Shown: positions 17,218-27,078, numbered from the stretch's first letter. The stretch is 64,000 nucleotides of DNA from Pseudosulfitobacter sp. DSM 107133 (GCF_022788695.1 NZ_CP085154.1:2914001-2978000), one strand, 5' to 3'. A program made the numbers and translations. The notes: generated by a model from the sequence alone, not told the origin.

Positions 17218-19092
17218 CTAACCCGTCTGGAAATAATCATAAATCTTTTGCGCCAGTGCCGCCGATACGCCATCGACGGCCTTCAGGTCCGCCAGATTGG
17301 CCCGCGCCACCGCCTTGGCCGAACCGAAATGCGCCAGCAACGCCCGTTTGCGCGCGGCCCCCACGCCCGGCACATCATCCAGCGGCGTCGCACCTACGGC
17401 CTTGGACCGTTTCGCACGGTGGGTGCCAATGGCAAAGCGGTGCGCCTCGTCGCGCATACGCTGGATGAAATACAGAACCGGATCGTTGTGGCGCAGCGCC
17501 TTGACCGGCTTGCCGGTGCGGTGGAATTCTTCCTTGCCCGCGTCGCGGTCCAGCCCCTTGGCCACGCCAACCATCGGGATGTCGCCCACGCCGTGATCCT
17601 GCATGATCTCGCGCACAGCGCTGACCTGCCCCGCGCCGCCGTCGATCAGCAGCAAATCGGGCCACATGCCGCGCGACCGGTCCGGATCTTCCTTCAGCAG
17701 CCGCCGAAAGCGGCGGTTCAGAACCTCTTTCATCATGCCAAAATCATCACCCGGCGTCAGCTCGTCGCCACGGATGTTGAACTTGCGGTACTGGTTTTTC
17801 ATGAACCCGTCAGGGCCTGCGACAATCATCGCCCCCACCGCGTGTGCGCCCTGAATGTGGCTGTTGTCGTACACCTCGACCCGCGCGGGCGCTTGGGGCA
17901 AATCAAAGGCATCGGCCACCCCCTGCAACAACCGCGCCTGCGTTGCGGTCTCGGCCATCTTGCGCGCCAGACTTTCGCGGGCGTTGCGCAGGGCGCTGTC
18001 GATCAGCTCGGCCTTTTCGCCCCGCTGGGGCACCAGCAGCTCAACCTTGCGCCCCAGCTTTTGGGTCAGCGCGTCGGCCATCAGGTCGGGATTTTCAACC
18101 TGATTGGACAGGATCAGCTGACGCGGCGGTTCGCGGGTGTCATAGAACTGGCCCACAAAGGCTTCCAGAACCTCGGCGGCGTCCACATCGGACCCCACAC
18201 GCGGGTAATAGTCGTGGTTGCCCCAATTCTGGCCCGCACGGATAAAGAACACCTGCACACAGGCCTGCCCCTTCTCCAGATGCAGGGCAATGATGTCAGC
18301 CTCGTCCACGTTCCTGGGGTTGATGCCCTGGGCCGTCTGCACCTGTGTCAGCGCCTTGATCCGGTCGCGCAGGGCGGCGGCGCGTTCAAATTCCATCTCT
18401 TCCGAGGCCCGCGCCATATCCTGCGCCAGCCGCGCCTGAATGTCGGTGGATTTGCCGGACAGAAACTTTTCGGCGTCCTGTACAGTCTGCTGATAATCGG
18501 CCGGGCTGATCTTGCCCACACAGGGCGCGCTGCACCGTTTGATCTGGTATTGCAGACAGGGCCGCGTGCGGCTTTCGAACATCGCATTGGAACAGTCGCG
18601 CAGCAGGAACACCCGCTGCAACTGGTTCAACGTGCGGTTCACAGCGCCCGCACTGGCAAAGGGCCCGTAATAGGCGCCCTTCTCTTTCTTGGCCCCGCGA
18701 TGCTTCTTGATCTGCGGGTATTCGCTGTCTGCCGTCACCAGAATATTGGGGAAACTCTTGTCGTCGCGCAACAGCACGTTGAACTTGGGCTTGAGCTGCT
18801 TGATCAGGTTCTGTTCCAGCAGCAAGGCTTCGGTTTCGGTGCGGGTTGTCAGGAACATCATCGACGCGGTGTTGTCGATCATCCGCGCAATCCGCGCACT
18901 GTGGCCGGTGGGGCGCGCATAGGACGACACCCGCGCCCGCAGGTTGCGCGCCTTGCCAACATACAACACGCGGCTTTCGCTATCCAGCATCCGGTAAACG
19001 CCGGGCGAGGCATCAATTGTTTTCAGATAGGCCTGAATGACTTTGTAGCCCTGCTCTGCCTTTGGCTGTGTTGCGTCGTCACCCTGCTCCAT
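17218..19092 (-). CDS. uvrC: Excinuclease ABC subunit C
   Basis: 624 residues; makes both incisions in nucleotide excision repair. Domains in order: GIY-YIG nuclease (SPGVYRMLD...[10 protein letters not shown], about 29-55), the Cys-containing linker ([14 protein letters not shown]), a UVR motif (about 205-240), the RNase H-like endonuclease domain ([22 protein letters not shown]), and two C-terminal helix-hairpin-helix units ([27 protein letters not shown]). It looks complete. The upstream gap contains a perfect DnaA-box 9-mer (19170-19178) and phased repeats. Confidence 0.97.
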   Translation of the reverse strand: MEQGDDATQPKAEQGYKVIQAYLKTIDASPGVYRMLDSESRVLYVGKARNLRARVSSYARPTGHSARIARMIDNTASMMFLTTRTETEALLLEQNLIKQLKPKFNVLLRDDKSFPNILVTADSEYPQIKKHRGAKKEKGAYYGPFASAGAVNRTLNQLQRVFLLRDCSNAMFESRTRPCLQYQIKRCSAPCVGKISPADYQQTVQDAEKFLSGKSTDIQARLAQDMARASEEMEFERAAALRDRIKALTQVQTAQGINPRNVDEADIIALHLEKGQACVQVFFIRAGQNWGNHDYYPRVGSDVDAAEVLEAFVGQFYDTREPPRQLILSNQVENPDLMADALTQKLGRKVELLVPQRGEKAELIDSALRNARESLARKMAETATQARLLQGVADAFDLPQAPARVEVYDNSHIQGAHAVGAMIVAGPDGFMKNQYRKFNIRGDELTPGDDFGMMKEVLNRRFRRLLKEDPDRSRGMWPDLLLIDGGAGQVSAVREIMQDHGVGDIPMVGVAKGLDRDAGKEEFHRTGKPVKALRHNDPVLYFIQRMRDEAHRFAIGTHRAKRSKAVGATPLDDVPGVGAARKRALLAHFGSAKAVARANLADLKAVDGVSAALAQKIYDYFQTG

Positions 19093-19169
19093 GATCAGAC
19101 CGATTCTCCTGCCAGCCGCCCTGCAACGAAAAACGATGACGGTTCAAGCGTTTTGATGTCCACCGTTCC

Positions 19170-19178
19170 TGTGGATAA
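19170..19178 (-). promoter_or_regulatory. Consensus DnaA box (TTATCCACA)
   Basis: TGTGGATAA on the plus strand, that is TTATCCACA on the minus strand, 78 bp upstream of the uvrC start. It lies inside an imperfect inverted repeat, TGTCCA...TGGACA. A single box is not an origin. It may allow DnaA-linked control of uvrC, or it may be chance. Confidence 0.45.
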
Positions 19179-19269
19179 GTCTTTGGACAACTTTCCGCGG
19201 TTGGGAAATTTCCGTTGATTTTGGGAGGCTTCGCAGAACTGCCTGTTTTTTAGGCGCACCCCAAGGCCC

Positions 19270-19300
19270 TTGATTTCAAACGAAACTTTTTTGATTTCAA
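19270..19300. repeat. Two TTGATTTCAA repeats, 21-bp phased
   Basis: Identical 10-mers at 19270-19279 and 19291-19300. The 21-bp period places them on the same face of the helix. Each is itself nearly palindromic (TTGA..TCAA), and the pair is framed by CCTTGA and TCAAGG. It looks like a tandem protein-binding site upstream of uvrC; the binder is unknown. Confidence 0.4.
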
Positions 19301-19426
19301 GGCAAACCCCTGAAAACAAAGGCCTTTTCGTAACAGTTTTGTAACGAAGTTTAACGCAGTGCAAAACTCTTCCGGCTTGCCTTTCGCATCGGGCTGGAAA
19401 CACCACAGAACCCCCTATGATTCGTG

Positions 19427-20206
19427 TCATTCCACACCTTGAACGTCCGGTGTGTGCCACGCCAGATGTTGCCCGCCATCGACGCACAGCAACTGACCCG
19501 TAATGGCAGGAGCATCCAGAAAATAGCCAAGCGCCGCAGTGATGTCAGATACATTCGCCCCCCGCCCCAGAATGGTCGCGGCCCGTTGCCCTGCAAAATG
19601 CGCATCGCTTTGACGCGCGCCCTGAAGCGTCGGTCCGGGGCCGATGGCGTTCACGCGGATCGCAGGGGCAAGGGCGCGCGCGGTGGTCTGGGTCAGCGCC
19701 CACAGGCCCATTTTGGCCAGCGTATAGGTCATGAATTCCGGTGTCAGCTTGCGCACGCGCTGGTCGACCATGTTGACGATCAAACCCGTGGCGACAGGTT
19801 CGCCGGTCTCGTCCGTATCCGCCTGCAACCCTTGGGCCGCCATGCGCTGCGTCAGCAGAAAGGGCGCGCGCAGGTTGCTGCCCATGTGCCGGTCCCAATG
19901 GGCGCGTGTGGCAGAATGGATGGTGTCATATTCAAAGATCGAGGCATTGTTGACCAGACAGGTCACCGGCCCGCCCAAGCGCTCAACAGCCTGATCGAAC
20001 AGCGCCAGCGTGGCGTCCTCGTCCAGCAGATCGGCCTGAAGCGCGACAGCGTTGCGCCCCATGGCCTTGATCTCGGCCACAACCGCATCCGCCCCGTCCG
20101 AAGAGGTGGCATAATGCACTGCCACATCATGTCCGCGTTGCGCCAGATACAGCGCCATCGCACGGCCAAGTCGCTGGCCTGCTCCTGTTACAAGACTGCG
20201 GGTCAT
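19427..20206 (-). CDS. SDR-family oxidoreductase, FolM/pteridine-reductase-like
   Basis: 259 residues, classical short-chain dehydrogenase. The cofactor loop is VTGAGQRLGRA near the N-terminus and NNAS follows the fourth strand. The active-site region reads IVNMVDQRV then YTLAKMGLW, that is, Asp where the usual catalytic Ser stands, with Tyr-x3-Lys kept. That Asp variant and the RVNAIGPGPT segment are typical of FolM and PTR1, which reduce dihydromonapterin or pterins. The ATG at 20206 is favoured because GGAG lies 9 nt upstream; for the ATG at 20212 it is only 3 nt away. It may supply tetrahydropterin or tetrahydrofolate. Confidence 0.85.
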   Translation of the reverse strand: MTRSLVTGAGQRLGRAMALYLAQRGHDVAVHYATSSDGADAVVAEIKAMGRNAVALQADLLDEDATLALFDQAVERLGGPVTCLVNNASIFEYDTIHSATRAHWDRHMGSNLRAPFLLTQRMAAQGLQADTDETGEPVATGLIVNMVDQRVRKLTPEFMTYTLAKMGLWALTQTTARALAPAIRVNAIGPGPTLQGARQSDAHFAGQRAATILGRGANVSDITAALGYFLDAPAITGQLLCVDGGQHLAWHTPDVQGVE

Positions 20207-20238
20207 GGACATTCGCTCCTTTCGGGCCTTTCAGGGTG

Positions 20239-21222
20239 TCAGGTGCAGAACAATACAGCCACTACATAGGCCGCATAAAGGGCCGTCAGGAACACCCCCC
20301 ACAGCCGCGTGATATCGCGACCGAAATAGACAAAGGGCAACAGCAACAGTGACGCACCTAGCATCACCCAAAAATCAAGGTACAGAAACTGCGGGTCTAC
20401 CGGGATCGGGCCGACAAAAGTCGCAATGCCGATGATGGCCAGCAGGTTGAACAGGTTTGACCCGATCACATTGCCCAGCGCCACATCGGCCTGACGGCGC
20501 AGGGCCGCCATCACGGTGGTTGCCAGCTCGGGCAGCGAAGTGCCCACAGCCACCAGCGTCAGGCCAATCACCGTATCGCTGACACCATAGGTTTGCGCGA
20601 TGATCGTGGCGTTGGTGACCAGCAGCTGCGCCCCCAGCGGCAGGCCCACAAGACCGGCCACCAGATAGGCCAGGATCAGCCACATCTTCATGTCGGGGTC
20701 GGCGCCTTCCACCTCTTCATCGTCGCAACAGTCGGCTGCGGCAGCGGCGCGCGCAGCCTTGCCCGCGCGGCGGTGTTTGCGGGTCTGACGAAAGGCGTCG
20801 TACAGCACACCGGCCATAAGCGTCAGCAGGATGAGCCCCGCAGCCCAGTCATAAACACCGCGCAGCCCCAGCCCGATAAACACCACCGTCGCAATCATCA
20901 TAAAGCGGAACGTCTTGCGTGTGTTGCATTCGGACGTGTGCATCGTCGCCAGCAGCGCAGGCAGGCCCAGCACCAGCAACACGTTGGCCGTGTTCGACCC
21001 CACCACGTTGCCCAACGCCAGGCTGGGCACCCCGTCCAGAATCGCCTGTATCGAAATCAGCAATTCGGGCGCCGAGGTGCCAAAGGCCACGATTGTCAGG
21101 CTGACAATCAACGCAGGCACACCAAAGCGCAGGCTCAGGTTCACCGCACCTTTCACCAGCGCATCGCCTGCCAGCAACAAGATCACGAGCCCGAGGCCCG
21201 ACAGAATCCACGGCAAAATCAT
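20239..21222 (-). CDS. Calcium/sodium antiporter (CaCA family, YrbG-like)
   Basis: 327 residues, two homologous halves of about five helices each. The alpha-repeat ion motifs are TIVAFGTSAPELLIS / LGNVVGSNTANVL in the first half and TLVAVGTSLPELATT / LGNVIGSNLFNLL in the second. A cytoplasmic loop between the halves is rich in Arg/Lys, then acidic (CCDDEEVEGADPD). Members exchange Ca2+ for Na+ or K+. ATG 21222 is used; the preceding TTG is rejected. It begins 3 nt after the zinc-ribbon gene, so S49 peptidase, zinc ribbon and antiporter are co-transcribed. Confidence 0.92.
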   Translation of the reverse strand: MILPWILSGLGLVILLLAGDALVKGAVNLSLRFGVPALIVSLTIVAFGTSAPELLISIQAILDGVPSLALGNVVGSNTANVLLVLGLPALLATMHTSECNTRKTFRFMMIATVVFIGLGLRGVYDWAAGLILLTLMAGVLYDAFRQTRKHRRAGKAARAAAAADCCDDEEVEGADPDMKMWLILAYLVAGLVGLPLGAQLLVTNATIIAQTYGVSDTVIGLTLVAVGTSLPELATTVMAALRRQADVALGNVIGSNLFNLLAIIGIATFVGPIPVDPQFLYLDFWVMLGASLLLLPFVYFGRDITRLWGVFLTALYAAYVVAVLFCT

Positions 21223-21225
21223 CAA

Positions 21226-21390
21226 TCAACCTTTTTTGCGACAGGGACAGGGCGACGTGCCAATGCGATAGCGACCGCAGTCGGGGCATTTGGACTGGGT
21301 CAGACGTTTGCCGCCCAGCCAGTGCATTTTGCCGAAAAAGCCCAGCACCGCGATAAACACGAAAAACAGAATGATGATCTTGAACAGCAT
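21226..21390 (-). CDS. 54-residue membrane protein with C-terminal zinc ribbon
   Basis: Short gene read from sequence: an N-terminal hydrophobic helix (about residues 2-20), then a basic stretch and a four-cysteine cluster CPDC (35-38) and CPC (48-50) that should bind one zinc ion, ending RKKG. It starts at ATG 21390, 3 nt after the S49 peptidase stop lies on the other side, and ends 3 nt before the antiporter ATG. Such tight packing and the clean Cys pattern support a real gene. The role is unknown; a small adaptor for the neighbouring membrane proteins is possible. Confidence 0.75.
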   Translation of the reverse strand: MLFKIIILFFVFIAVLGFFGKMHWLGGKRLTQSKCPDCGRYRIGTSPCPCRKKG

Positions 21391-21393
21391 GGG

Positions 21394-22191
21394 TTACAGC
21401 CCGAACCGGGCATAGGCGGCCCGTTCTTCGATCATGTGGCCCGCGTCCTCGATCACCTGCGCCCCAAAGCGCGACCAGAACGGGCGGCGCACGCCGTAGC
21501 GGCGGAATTTGACCTTGTCACCAAAGCGGGCCTTGAGCACCGGTTTCAGGTGGCCAAGGCCGTCGATCAGCCCCAGTTCGGTGGCGCGCTTGGCAAGCCA
21601 GACCTCGCCGGTAAACAGCTCTTCGGCGTTGTCCAGCTTGGCCCCGCGCCGGGCGGTCACATGGTCGATGAAATTGCTGTGGATGTCGCTCAGCAGCCGG
21701 TCCAGCCGGGCAACATCCTCGGGCTTTTCAGGGCGGAAGGGATCGTTCATCGACTTGGACTTGCCGGCCGTATGCACCCGCCGTTCGATCCCATAGCGGT
21801 CAATCAGCTCGTGCAGACCAAACCCTGCCGAAATCACCCCGACAGAGCCCACAACCGACGACGGATCTGCGTAAATCTCGTCCGCCGCCGCCGCCAGCCA
21901 ATAGCCCCCCGACGCAGCCACATCCTCGACAAAGGCGATGACGGGAATATTCTTTTCCTCGGCCAGCCGCCGGATGCGCGCACCGATCAGCGAGGATTGC
22001 ACCGGGCTGCCGCCCGGCGAGCTGATTTCCAGCGCCACCGCCACGGGCTTGCCCCGCGAAAAGGCTTTTTCAAGGACCGGCCCAAGGCTGGCATCGTTCA
22101 ACGTGCCGCGCGTGCCGCCCGCGATCACACCTTGCAGGCGGACCACGGCAACAATCGGGCCGGATTTCACAAAGGGAATAAAGCGTTTCAT
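21394..22191 (-). CDS. S49 family serine peptidase (SppA/SohB-like)
   Basis: 265 residues, the short form of signal-peptide peptidase with one S49 domain. The Ser/Lys dyad is predicted as Ser94 (AASGGYW) and a lysine in TAGKSKSMNDPF (Lys144 or 146). The ClpP-like fold motifs SSPGGSP and SVGVIS are intact. There is no obvious N-terminal transmembrane helix, so it may be peripheral at the membrane. ATG 22191 directly follows an in-frame GTG at 22194, which could also be the start. It leads a tight minus-strand group with the zinc-ribbon protein and the antiporter. Confidence 0.9.
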   Translation of the reverse strand: MKRFIPFVKSGPIVAVVRLQGVIAGGTRGTLNDASLGPVLEKAFSRGKPVAVALEISSPGGSPVQSSLIGARIRRLAEEKNIPVIAFVEDVAASGGYWLAAAADEIYADPSSVVGSVGVISAGFGLHELIDRYGIERRVHTAGKSKSMNDPFRPEKPEDVARLDRLLSDIHSNFIDHVTARRGAKLDNAEELFTGEVWLAKRATELGLIDGLGHLKPVLKARFGDKVKFRRYGVRRPFWSRFGAQVIEDAGHMIEERAAYARFGL

Positions 22192-22239
22192 CACGCTGAT
22201 GTAGACAGCGCAGGCATGGCAGACAAGGCCAAGCGCCCT

Positions 22240-23001
22240 TTATTCCCGAATGCGCCAGCCTGTGCGGAAAATCCAGCCGATCACCAGCAGGCAAAGTCCG
22301 GTAAATGCGGCAATCGCCATCAGGCTGGTGCCAATCGGCACATCCGCGATGCCAAAGAACGCCCAACGGAACCCCGAAATCAGATAAACCACCGGATTGA
22401 ACATTGAAATCGCCTGCCAGACAGGCGGCAGCATCGAGATCGAATAGAACGACCCGCCCAGAAAAACCAAGGGCGTCACAATCAGCAAAGGCACCAGTTG
22501 CAGCTGTTCGAAATTCTTCGCCCAGATGCCGATGATGAACCCGAACAGCGCAAAGCTGATACAGGTCAGAACCAGAAACAGCACCATCGCACCGGGGTGC
22601 ATGATGTTGATATCGACAAAGAAAAACGCGGTGATCAGGATGATGACACCGATAAACATCGCCTTGGTCGCCGCCGCGCCCACATAGCCCAGAACGATTT
22701 CCAGAAAGTTCACGGGGGCAGACAGCAGTTCATAGATCGTGCCGATGAACTTGGGGAAATAGATGCCAAAAGACCCGTTCGAAATCCCTTGGGTCATCAC
22801 CGACAGCATGATCAGCCCCGGCACGATAAACGCGGCATAGCTCACGCCTTCGACCTCGGTGATGCGGCTGCCGATGGCGGCGCCGAACACCACGAAATAC
22901 AGCGAGGTCGACAGCACCGGCGAGATCAGCGATTGCAGGAACGTGCGGAAAAACCGCGTCATCTCGAAGACATAGATGGATTTGATCGCCGTCCAGTTCA
23001 T
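22240..23001 (-). CDS. ABC-2 type transporter permease
   Basis: 253 residues with six hydrophobic segments and the ABC-2 family signature region [17 protein letters not shown] near residues 185-201. It pairs with the ATPase gene that overlaps it by 4 nt (ATGA). Together they look like a two-component exporter of the drug/polysaccharide (DRA/YadH-YadG) type. The substrate is unknown. The next gene downstream, the S49 peptidase, starts 48 bases away. Confidence 0.92.
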   Translation of the reverse strand: MNWTAIKSIYVFEMTRFFRTFLQSLISPVLSTSLYFVVFGAAIGSRITEVEGVSYAAFIVPGLIMLSVMTQGISNGSFGIYFPKFIGTIYELLSAPVNFLEIVLGYVGAAATKAMFIGVIILITAFFFVDINIMHPGAMVLFLVLTCISFALFGFIIGIWAKNFEQLQLVPLLIVTPLVFLGGSFYSISMLPPVWQAISMFNPVVYLISGFRWAFFGIADVPIGTSLMAIAAFTGLCLLVIGWIFRTGWRIRE

Positions 23002-23927
23002 GCCGCGTCCTCCTTGACCAAAGTCACAAAAATATCCTCAAGCGAGGATTGCCGCGTCACCACATCGCGCAGGACCAGCCCTTCAGCGGCCACATCGCTC
23101 AGCAGTTTGGTGATGCCCGTACGCTCGGCGCGTGTATCATAGGTGTAAATCAGGCACGCGCCGTCCGCCCCCAAACGCACCGCATCCGATTGCAGACTGG
23201 CGGGCAGCGCATCCAGCGGGGCGTTCAGCTGCACCTCCAGCTCTTTCTTGCCCATGCGCAGCATCAATGCGTCCTTGTCCTCGACCAACAGGATCTCGCC
23301 CTTGGCAATCACGCCAATGCGGTCCGCGATGGCTTCGGCCTCTTCGATGTAATGGGTGGTCAGGATGATGGTGACTCCGTCGGCCTTCAGATCGGCCACG
23401 ATCTCCCACATGTCCTTGCGCAGTTCCACGTCCACACCGGCGGTGGGTTCGTCCAGGAACAGAACGCGCGGCTCGTGCGCCAGCGCCTTGGCGATCAGCA
23501 CGCGGCGTTTCATCCCGCCCGACAGTTCCTTGATCTGGTTGTTACGCTTGTCCCACAGCGACAGACGCTTGAGGATGGATTCGATCAGCGCATCATCGCC
23601 CCGCTTGCCGAACAGACCGCGCGAAAAGCGCACCGTGTTGATGACCTTTTCAAACGGTTCCAGCGCCACCTCTTGCGGGACCAGCCCGATCATGGAGCGT
23701 GTAGCGCGAAAATCGGTGCCGATGTCATGGCCACCCACGGTGACGCTGCCGGATGTGGGCGTGACAATGCCGCATATTGCCGAAATCAGCGTGGTCTTGC
23801 CCGCTCCGTTCGGCCCCAGCAGTGCGATAATCTCGCCCTCTTCGATGGTCAGGTTCACGCCTTTCAGCGCTTGGAACCCGTCGTCATAGGATTTCGTGAG
23901 ATCGCGGATTTCTAGAATGGTCGACAT
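22998..23927 (-). CDS. ABC transporter ATP-binding protein
   Basis: 309 residues. Walker [10 protein letters not shown] at 38-46, Q-loop in LVPQEVAL, signature [12 protein letters not shown], Walker [13 protein letters not shown] and the H-loop [11 protein letters not shown] are all intact. The C-terminal 90 residues form the accessory domain usual for YadG-like ATPases. The start ATG at 23927 is followed by [14 protein letters not shown]. It forms an exporter with the overlapping permease gene. Confidence 0.94.
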   Translation of the reverse strand: MSTILEIRDLTKSYDDGFQALKGVNLTIEEGEIIALLGPNGAGKTTLISAICGIVTPTSGSVTVGGHDIGTDFRATRSMIGLVPQEVALEPFEKVINTVRFSRGLFGKRGDDALIESILKRLSLWDKRNNQIKELSGGMKRRVLIAKALAHEPRVLFLDEPTAGVDVELRKDMWEIVADLKADGVTIILTTHYIEEAEAIADRIGVIAKGEILLVEDKDALMLRMGKKELEVQLNAPLDALPASLQSDAVRLGADGACLIYTYDTRAERTGITKLLSDVAAEGLVLRDVVTRQSSLEDIFVTLVKEDAA

Positions 23928-24038
23928 GTGGGCCTCCGGCAGCTTCGAGGTGGGTATCTAATACCTCTGTCCCTGCAAGACCAGCGCGGCAGCGCACAGA
24001 CAACTGTGCACTGCACGCCTTCTGTGAATGACGTGCGG

Positions 24039-24581
24039 TCAGTCCTTGCCGGTGAGACGGCCCAGCCAGCTTTTCTTGGGTGCGTCGGCTTCAGAATCGG
24101 CTGCGTCTTCAACATCTTCTGCAGCGGCCTCTGCGGGCGCGGGGCCTTCGACAGCGGCCTTGAAGTTGTCAAAGAACTGATCGGCCATCTTTTTGGCGAA
24201 CCCGTCGATGATCCGGCTGCCCAATTGCGCCAGTTTGCCGCCAACCTTGGCTTCGACATCATAGCTCAGCTCGGTGCCGCCATCCTTTTCGGTGACACGC
24301 ACATCAGCGCCGCCCTTGGCAAAGCCTGCGGCGCCGCCCTTGCCCTCGCCGGTGATGGTCAGCGACTGGTTCTCGACCATCTCGGACAGGGTCACCTGCC
24401 CTTTGAAGGTGGCCTTCACCGGACCAACCTTTTGCACCACGGTCGCTTCGAACCCGTCAGCGGGTGATCCGGTTACCTCTTGCGCGCCGGGCACACAGGC
24501 TTGTAGCACAGCAGGGTCCAGTAGCGCCGCATAGACGTCGGCGGGCGGGGCATCAATCTGGCGTGTATCGGTCATTTTCAT
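24039..24581 (-). CDS. CoxG/SRPBCC-family protein
   Basis: 180 residues. The first 140 match the CoxG branch of the START/SRPBCC fold (RQIDAPPADVYAALLDPAVL, then CVPGAQEV and KVGPVKATFKGQV). The rest is an acidic Ala/Glu linker ending in a basic motif (KKSWLGRLTGKD), which could bind membranes. In CO-oxidising bacteria CoxG recruits carbon-monoxide dehydrogenase to the membrane, but no cox genes are visible here, so a general lipid- or quinone-binding role is likelier. ATG 24581 has GGGAG 8 nt upstream. Confidence 0.85.
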   Translation of the reverse strand: MKMTDTRQIDAPPADVYAALLDPAVLQACVPGAQEVTGSPADGFEATVVQKVGPVKATFKGQVTLSEMVENQSLTITGEGKGGAAGFAKGGADVRVTEKDGGTELSYDVEAKVGGKLAQLGSRIIDGFAKKMADQFFDNFKAAVEGPAPAEAAAEDVEDAADSEADAPKKSWLGRLTGKD

Positions 24582-24678
24582 CTGCAAGACTCCCTCTGTG
24601 CGTTGATCCGGTCATATCCCATTGCGCCAGAAGCGCCAAGAGGCGTGACATATCCCGCTGGACTGCTAGAGCTAGTCC

Positions 24679-25656
24679 ATGACCACCCTGCCCCAGAATC
24701 GCGCCGGCATCGGCATTGCCTTTATCCTGATCGGAATTTTCTGCATTTCGATCAACGATATGCTGATCAAACAGCTTTCGGGCGGCTACCCCTTGCACGA
24801 GATCGTTTTTGTCCGCTCGGCCATCGGGTTGATGATCACACTGTGCATCGTGCAATTCGAAGGCGGATGGTCGATCCTGCGCACCAGAACGCCATGGCTG
24901 CACGCGACACGGGGCCTGTTGATCGTGGTTTCCAACATGTCCTATTTCGTGGCGCTGGCGGCATTGCCTCTGGCCGATGCGACTGCGCTGTTCTTCGTGG
25001 CACCGCTGTTCATCACGGTGCTGTCGATCCCCCTGCTGGGCGAAAAGGTCGGCCCGCTGCGCATCGGCGCGGTGCTGGTCGGTTTTATCGGCGTGGTCAT
25101 CATGCAACGACCATGGGCCGACGCCAGCGAGCTGGACGTGTCACGGCTGGTGTTGTTGCTGCCGGTGCTGTCGGCGCTGACCTATGCGTTGAACCAGCTG
25201 ATGACCCGCAAGCTGGGCGTCACCAGCAAGGCCAGCGCGCTGTCGGTCTATATTCAGGTGACGTTTATTCTGGTGTCCTTGTTGTTTTTCCTTGTCGCCG
25301 GTGACGGACGGTTTGCCCAAGAGACAACCAATCCGTCACTGCTGTTCCTGCTGCGCGCATGGATCTGGCCCGAGCCAGAGGACATCTGGGCCTTTGTCGG
25401 GCTGGGACTGAATTCTGCCGCTGTCGGCTATTGCCTGTCACAGGCCTATCGCATGGCCGATGCCGCCACCGTGGCACCCTTCGAATACGCGGGCCTGCCG
25501 CTGGCGGTGTTCTGGGGCTGGGCGATCTTTTCGGAACTGCCGGTGCTTGAGGTCTGGATCGGGATCATCCTGATCCTGTCGTCAGGACTGTTCGTATTCG
25601 TAAGAGAGCAGCAAAAGGCGCGCGTCATCTCCCGCGGCAAGGTCAAGCTGCGCTGA
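24679..25656 (+). CDS. DMT-family transporter (two EamA domains)
   Basis: 325 residues with about ten hydrophobic helices in two EamA repeats. The first opens with IAFILIGIFCISINDMLIKQ and the second with LVLLLPVLSALTYALNQLMT. Members move small metabolites, often outward. The substrate is not predictable. The ATG at 24679 has no strong ribosome site. The gene stands alone on the plus strand and overlaps the end of the quinone oxidoreductase gene (minus strand) by 14 bases at its 3' end. Confidence 0.88.
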   Translation: MTTLPQNRAGIGIAFILIGIFCISINDMLIKQLSGGYPLHEIVFVRSAIGLMITLCIVQFEGGWSILRTRTPWLHATRGLLIVVSNMSYFVALAALPLADATALFFVAPLFITVLSIPLLGEKVGPLRIGAVLVGFIGVVIMQRPWADASELDVSRLVLLLPVLSALTYALNQLMTRKLGVTSKASALSVYIQVTFILVSLLFFLVAGDGRFAQETTNPSLLFLLRAWIWPEPEDIWAFVGLGLNSAAVGYCLSQAYRMADAATVAPFEYAGLPLAVFWGWAIFSELPVLEVWIGIILILSSGLFVFVREQQKARVISRGKVKLR

Positions 25657-26611
25657 TCTTGATCACCACCTTGCCCGTCGCTTGCCGTGTGCGCAGCAGG
25701 TCCAGCCCTGCGTTCGCCTGATCCAGCGTCAGGATGTTGCTGACATGGGGCCGCAACTGGCCCGCGTCATACCATGCGATCAACTGGGCAAAGCTGCGGG
25801 TCAGCACCTCGGGGGCAAAGCGTTTGTAGCCGCCCACATAGAAGCCGATCACCGTCAGGTTCTTGACCAGCAGGATGTTCGCGGGGATTTGTGGCACCGT
25901 CCCGCTGGCAAAACCGATGGGCAAAATCCGCGCTTCGGGGTTGCAGGCACGCATCGCGGCGGTGAACAGATCGCCGCCAATGGGGTCATAAACCACATCC
26001 GCACCGCCCAGTCCCAACACCACCTCGCGCAGGTCATCAGTATCGCTGTCGATCAAGTGATCGGCCCCGGCCTTGCGCGCGATCTCAAGCTTGTCGGCAC
26101 CTCTGGCACAGGCGATGACCTCGGCCCCCATCAGCTTGCCCAGTTCCACCGCTGTCAATCCGACGCCACCCGACGCGCCCAGCACCAGCAGGCGTTCACC
26201 GGGGCGCAGATGCGCGCGGTGGTCCAGCGCCATGTGGCTGCTGGCATAGGCCACCAGAAAGGCCGCTGCATCCGCGTCAGACATGGTGTCGCTGATCGGC
26301 ACACAGGCGCTGGCGGGCGTCACCGCATAGTCGGCCAGCCCCCCATGCCCCGGATTGGCCGCAACCCGCTGGCCCACGCGCAAGCTGTCTACGCCATCGC
26401 CCAGCGCATCGACCACGCCGCACAACTCCATCCCCGGCGTCACGGGCAGATCGAATTTTTCCTGATATTTGCCCACCTGCACCAGCGTATCGGCAAAGTT
26501 CAGACCACAGGCCAGAACCCGCAGCCGCACCTCGCCTGCACCGGGCTCGGGCATGGCCACGTCATGCAGTTCCAGCGGCGCACCCAGCGCCCTGACCTGC
26601 ATGGCCCGCAT
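25643..26611 (-). CDS. NADPH:quinone oxidoreductase family protein (MDR superfamily)
   Basis: 322 residues, zinc-free medium-chain dehydrogenase/reductase. It has a GroES-like N-terminal half (CGLNFADTLVQVGKY, the QOR signature) and a Rossmann half with the NADPH loop LGASGGVGLTAVELGK. It is closest to the QOR2/ZTA1-like group reducing quinones or enones. Its ATG shares one base with the nusB stop (TGATG), so it is the last gene of ribB-ribH-nusB-qor. It converges with and slightly overlaps the DMT transporter gene. Confidence 0.88.
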   Translation of the reverse strand: MRAMQVRALGAPLELHDVAMPEPGAGEVRLRVLACGLNFADTLVQVGKYQEKFDLPVTPGMELCGVVDALGDGVDSLRVGQRVAANPGHGGLADYAVTPASACVPISDTMSDADAAAFLVAYASSHMALDHRAHLRPGERLLVLGASGGVGLTAVELGKLMGAEVIACARGADKLEIARKAGADHLIDSDTDDLREVVLGLGGADVVYDPIGGDLFTAAMRACNPEARILPIGFASGTVPQIPANILLVKNLTVIGFYVGGYKRFAPEVLTRSFAQLIAWYDAGQLRPHVSNILTLDQANAGLDLLRTRQATGKVVIKISAA

Positions 26612-27078
26612 CAGAATGCCTCGGGCCGCGCCTCGCGCGCCATGTGGTCCAGAACCGCGTTCACAAAGCTGGGTTCCTTGCCGTCAGGAAAGAACGCACG
26701 CGCCACGTCGACATATTCGACGATGACAACCTTGGGCGGCGTGCCGCTGTCGCGGAATTCGGCCCCCGCAGCGCGAAACAGCGCCCGCAGCGTCGGGTCG
26801 ATCCGCGCAATCGGCCACTTTGCCACCAGCGCACGGTCGGTCATCTGGTCAATCGACGCCTGATAGTTCACCGCATCTTCCAGCACGCGGCCGAAATGGT
26901 CGGGGTCACCCTCTTGCATCTCGTCGCCTTCATAGATCGCACCAAACCGGTGGTCCAGAAACTCGCGTTGCACCGCTTCCACGGTCATGCTGGAATGTTC
27001 CATCTGGAACAGCGCCTGCACGGCATATAGCCGCGACGCCGAGCGCATTTTGCGTTTTTGATTGCCCGAGAGGGTCAT
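26611..27078 (-). CDS. nusB: Transcription antitermination factor NusB
   Basis: 155 residues, the all-helical RNA-binding protein that joins NusE on boxA of rRNA leaders. Typical blocks are RSASRLYAVQALFQME at the N-terminus and VIVEYVDVARAF in the C-terminal half. It overlaps ribH by 4 nt (ATGA) and the oxidoreductase by 1 nt. The ribH-nusB pairing is widespread in bacteria, which supports both calls. Confidence 0.96.
   Translation of the reverse strand: MTLSGNQKRKMRSASRLYAVQALFQMEHSSMTVEAVQREFLDHRFGAIYEGDEMQEGDPDHFGRVLEDAVNYQASIDQMTDRALVAKWPIARIDPTLRALFRAAGAEFRDSGTPPKVVIVEYVDVARAFFPDGKEPSFVNAVLDHMAREARPEAF

Larger units (their letters stand above)
19093..19426. other. AT-richer intergenic region upstream of uvrC
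   Basis: About 334 bases with no supported gene; lower GC than its surroundings. It contains a consensus DnaA box (19170-19178) framed by TGTCCA (19157-19162) and TGGACA (19184-19189). It also holds two copies of TTGATTTCAA 21 bp apart and a direct repeat GTAAC...GTAAC near 19330. It must carry the uvrC promoter on the minus strand. No clear terminator for the SDR gene was found. Confidence 0.55.

Noticed and set aside
19095..19487. Minus-strand frame in the uvrC upstream gap.
   Set aside because: It lies in an AT-rich regulatory region, overlaps the end of the SDR gene and shows no conserved features.
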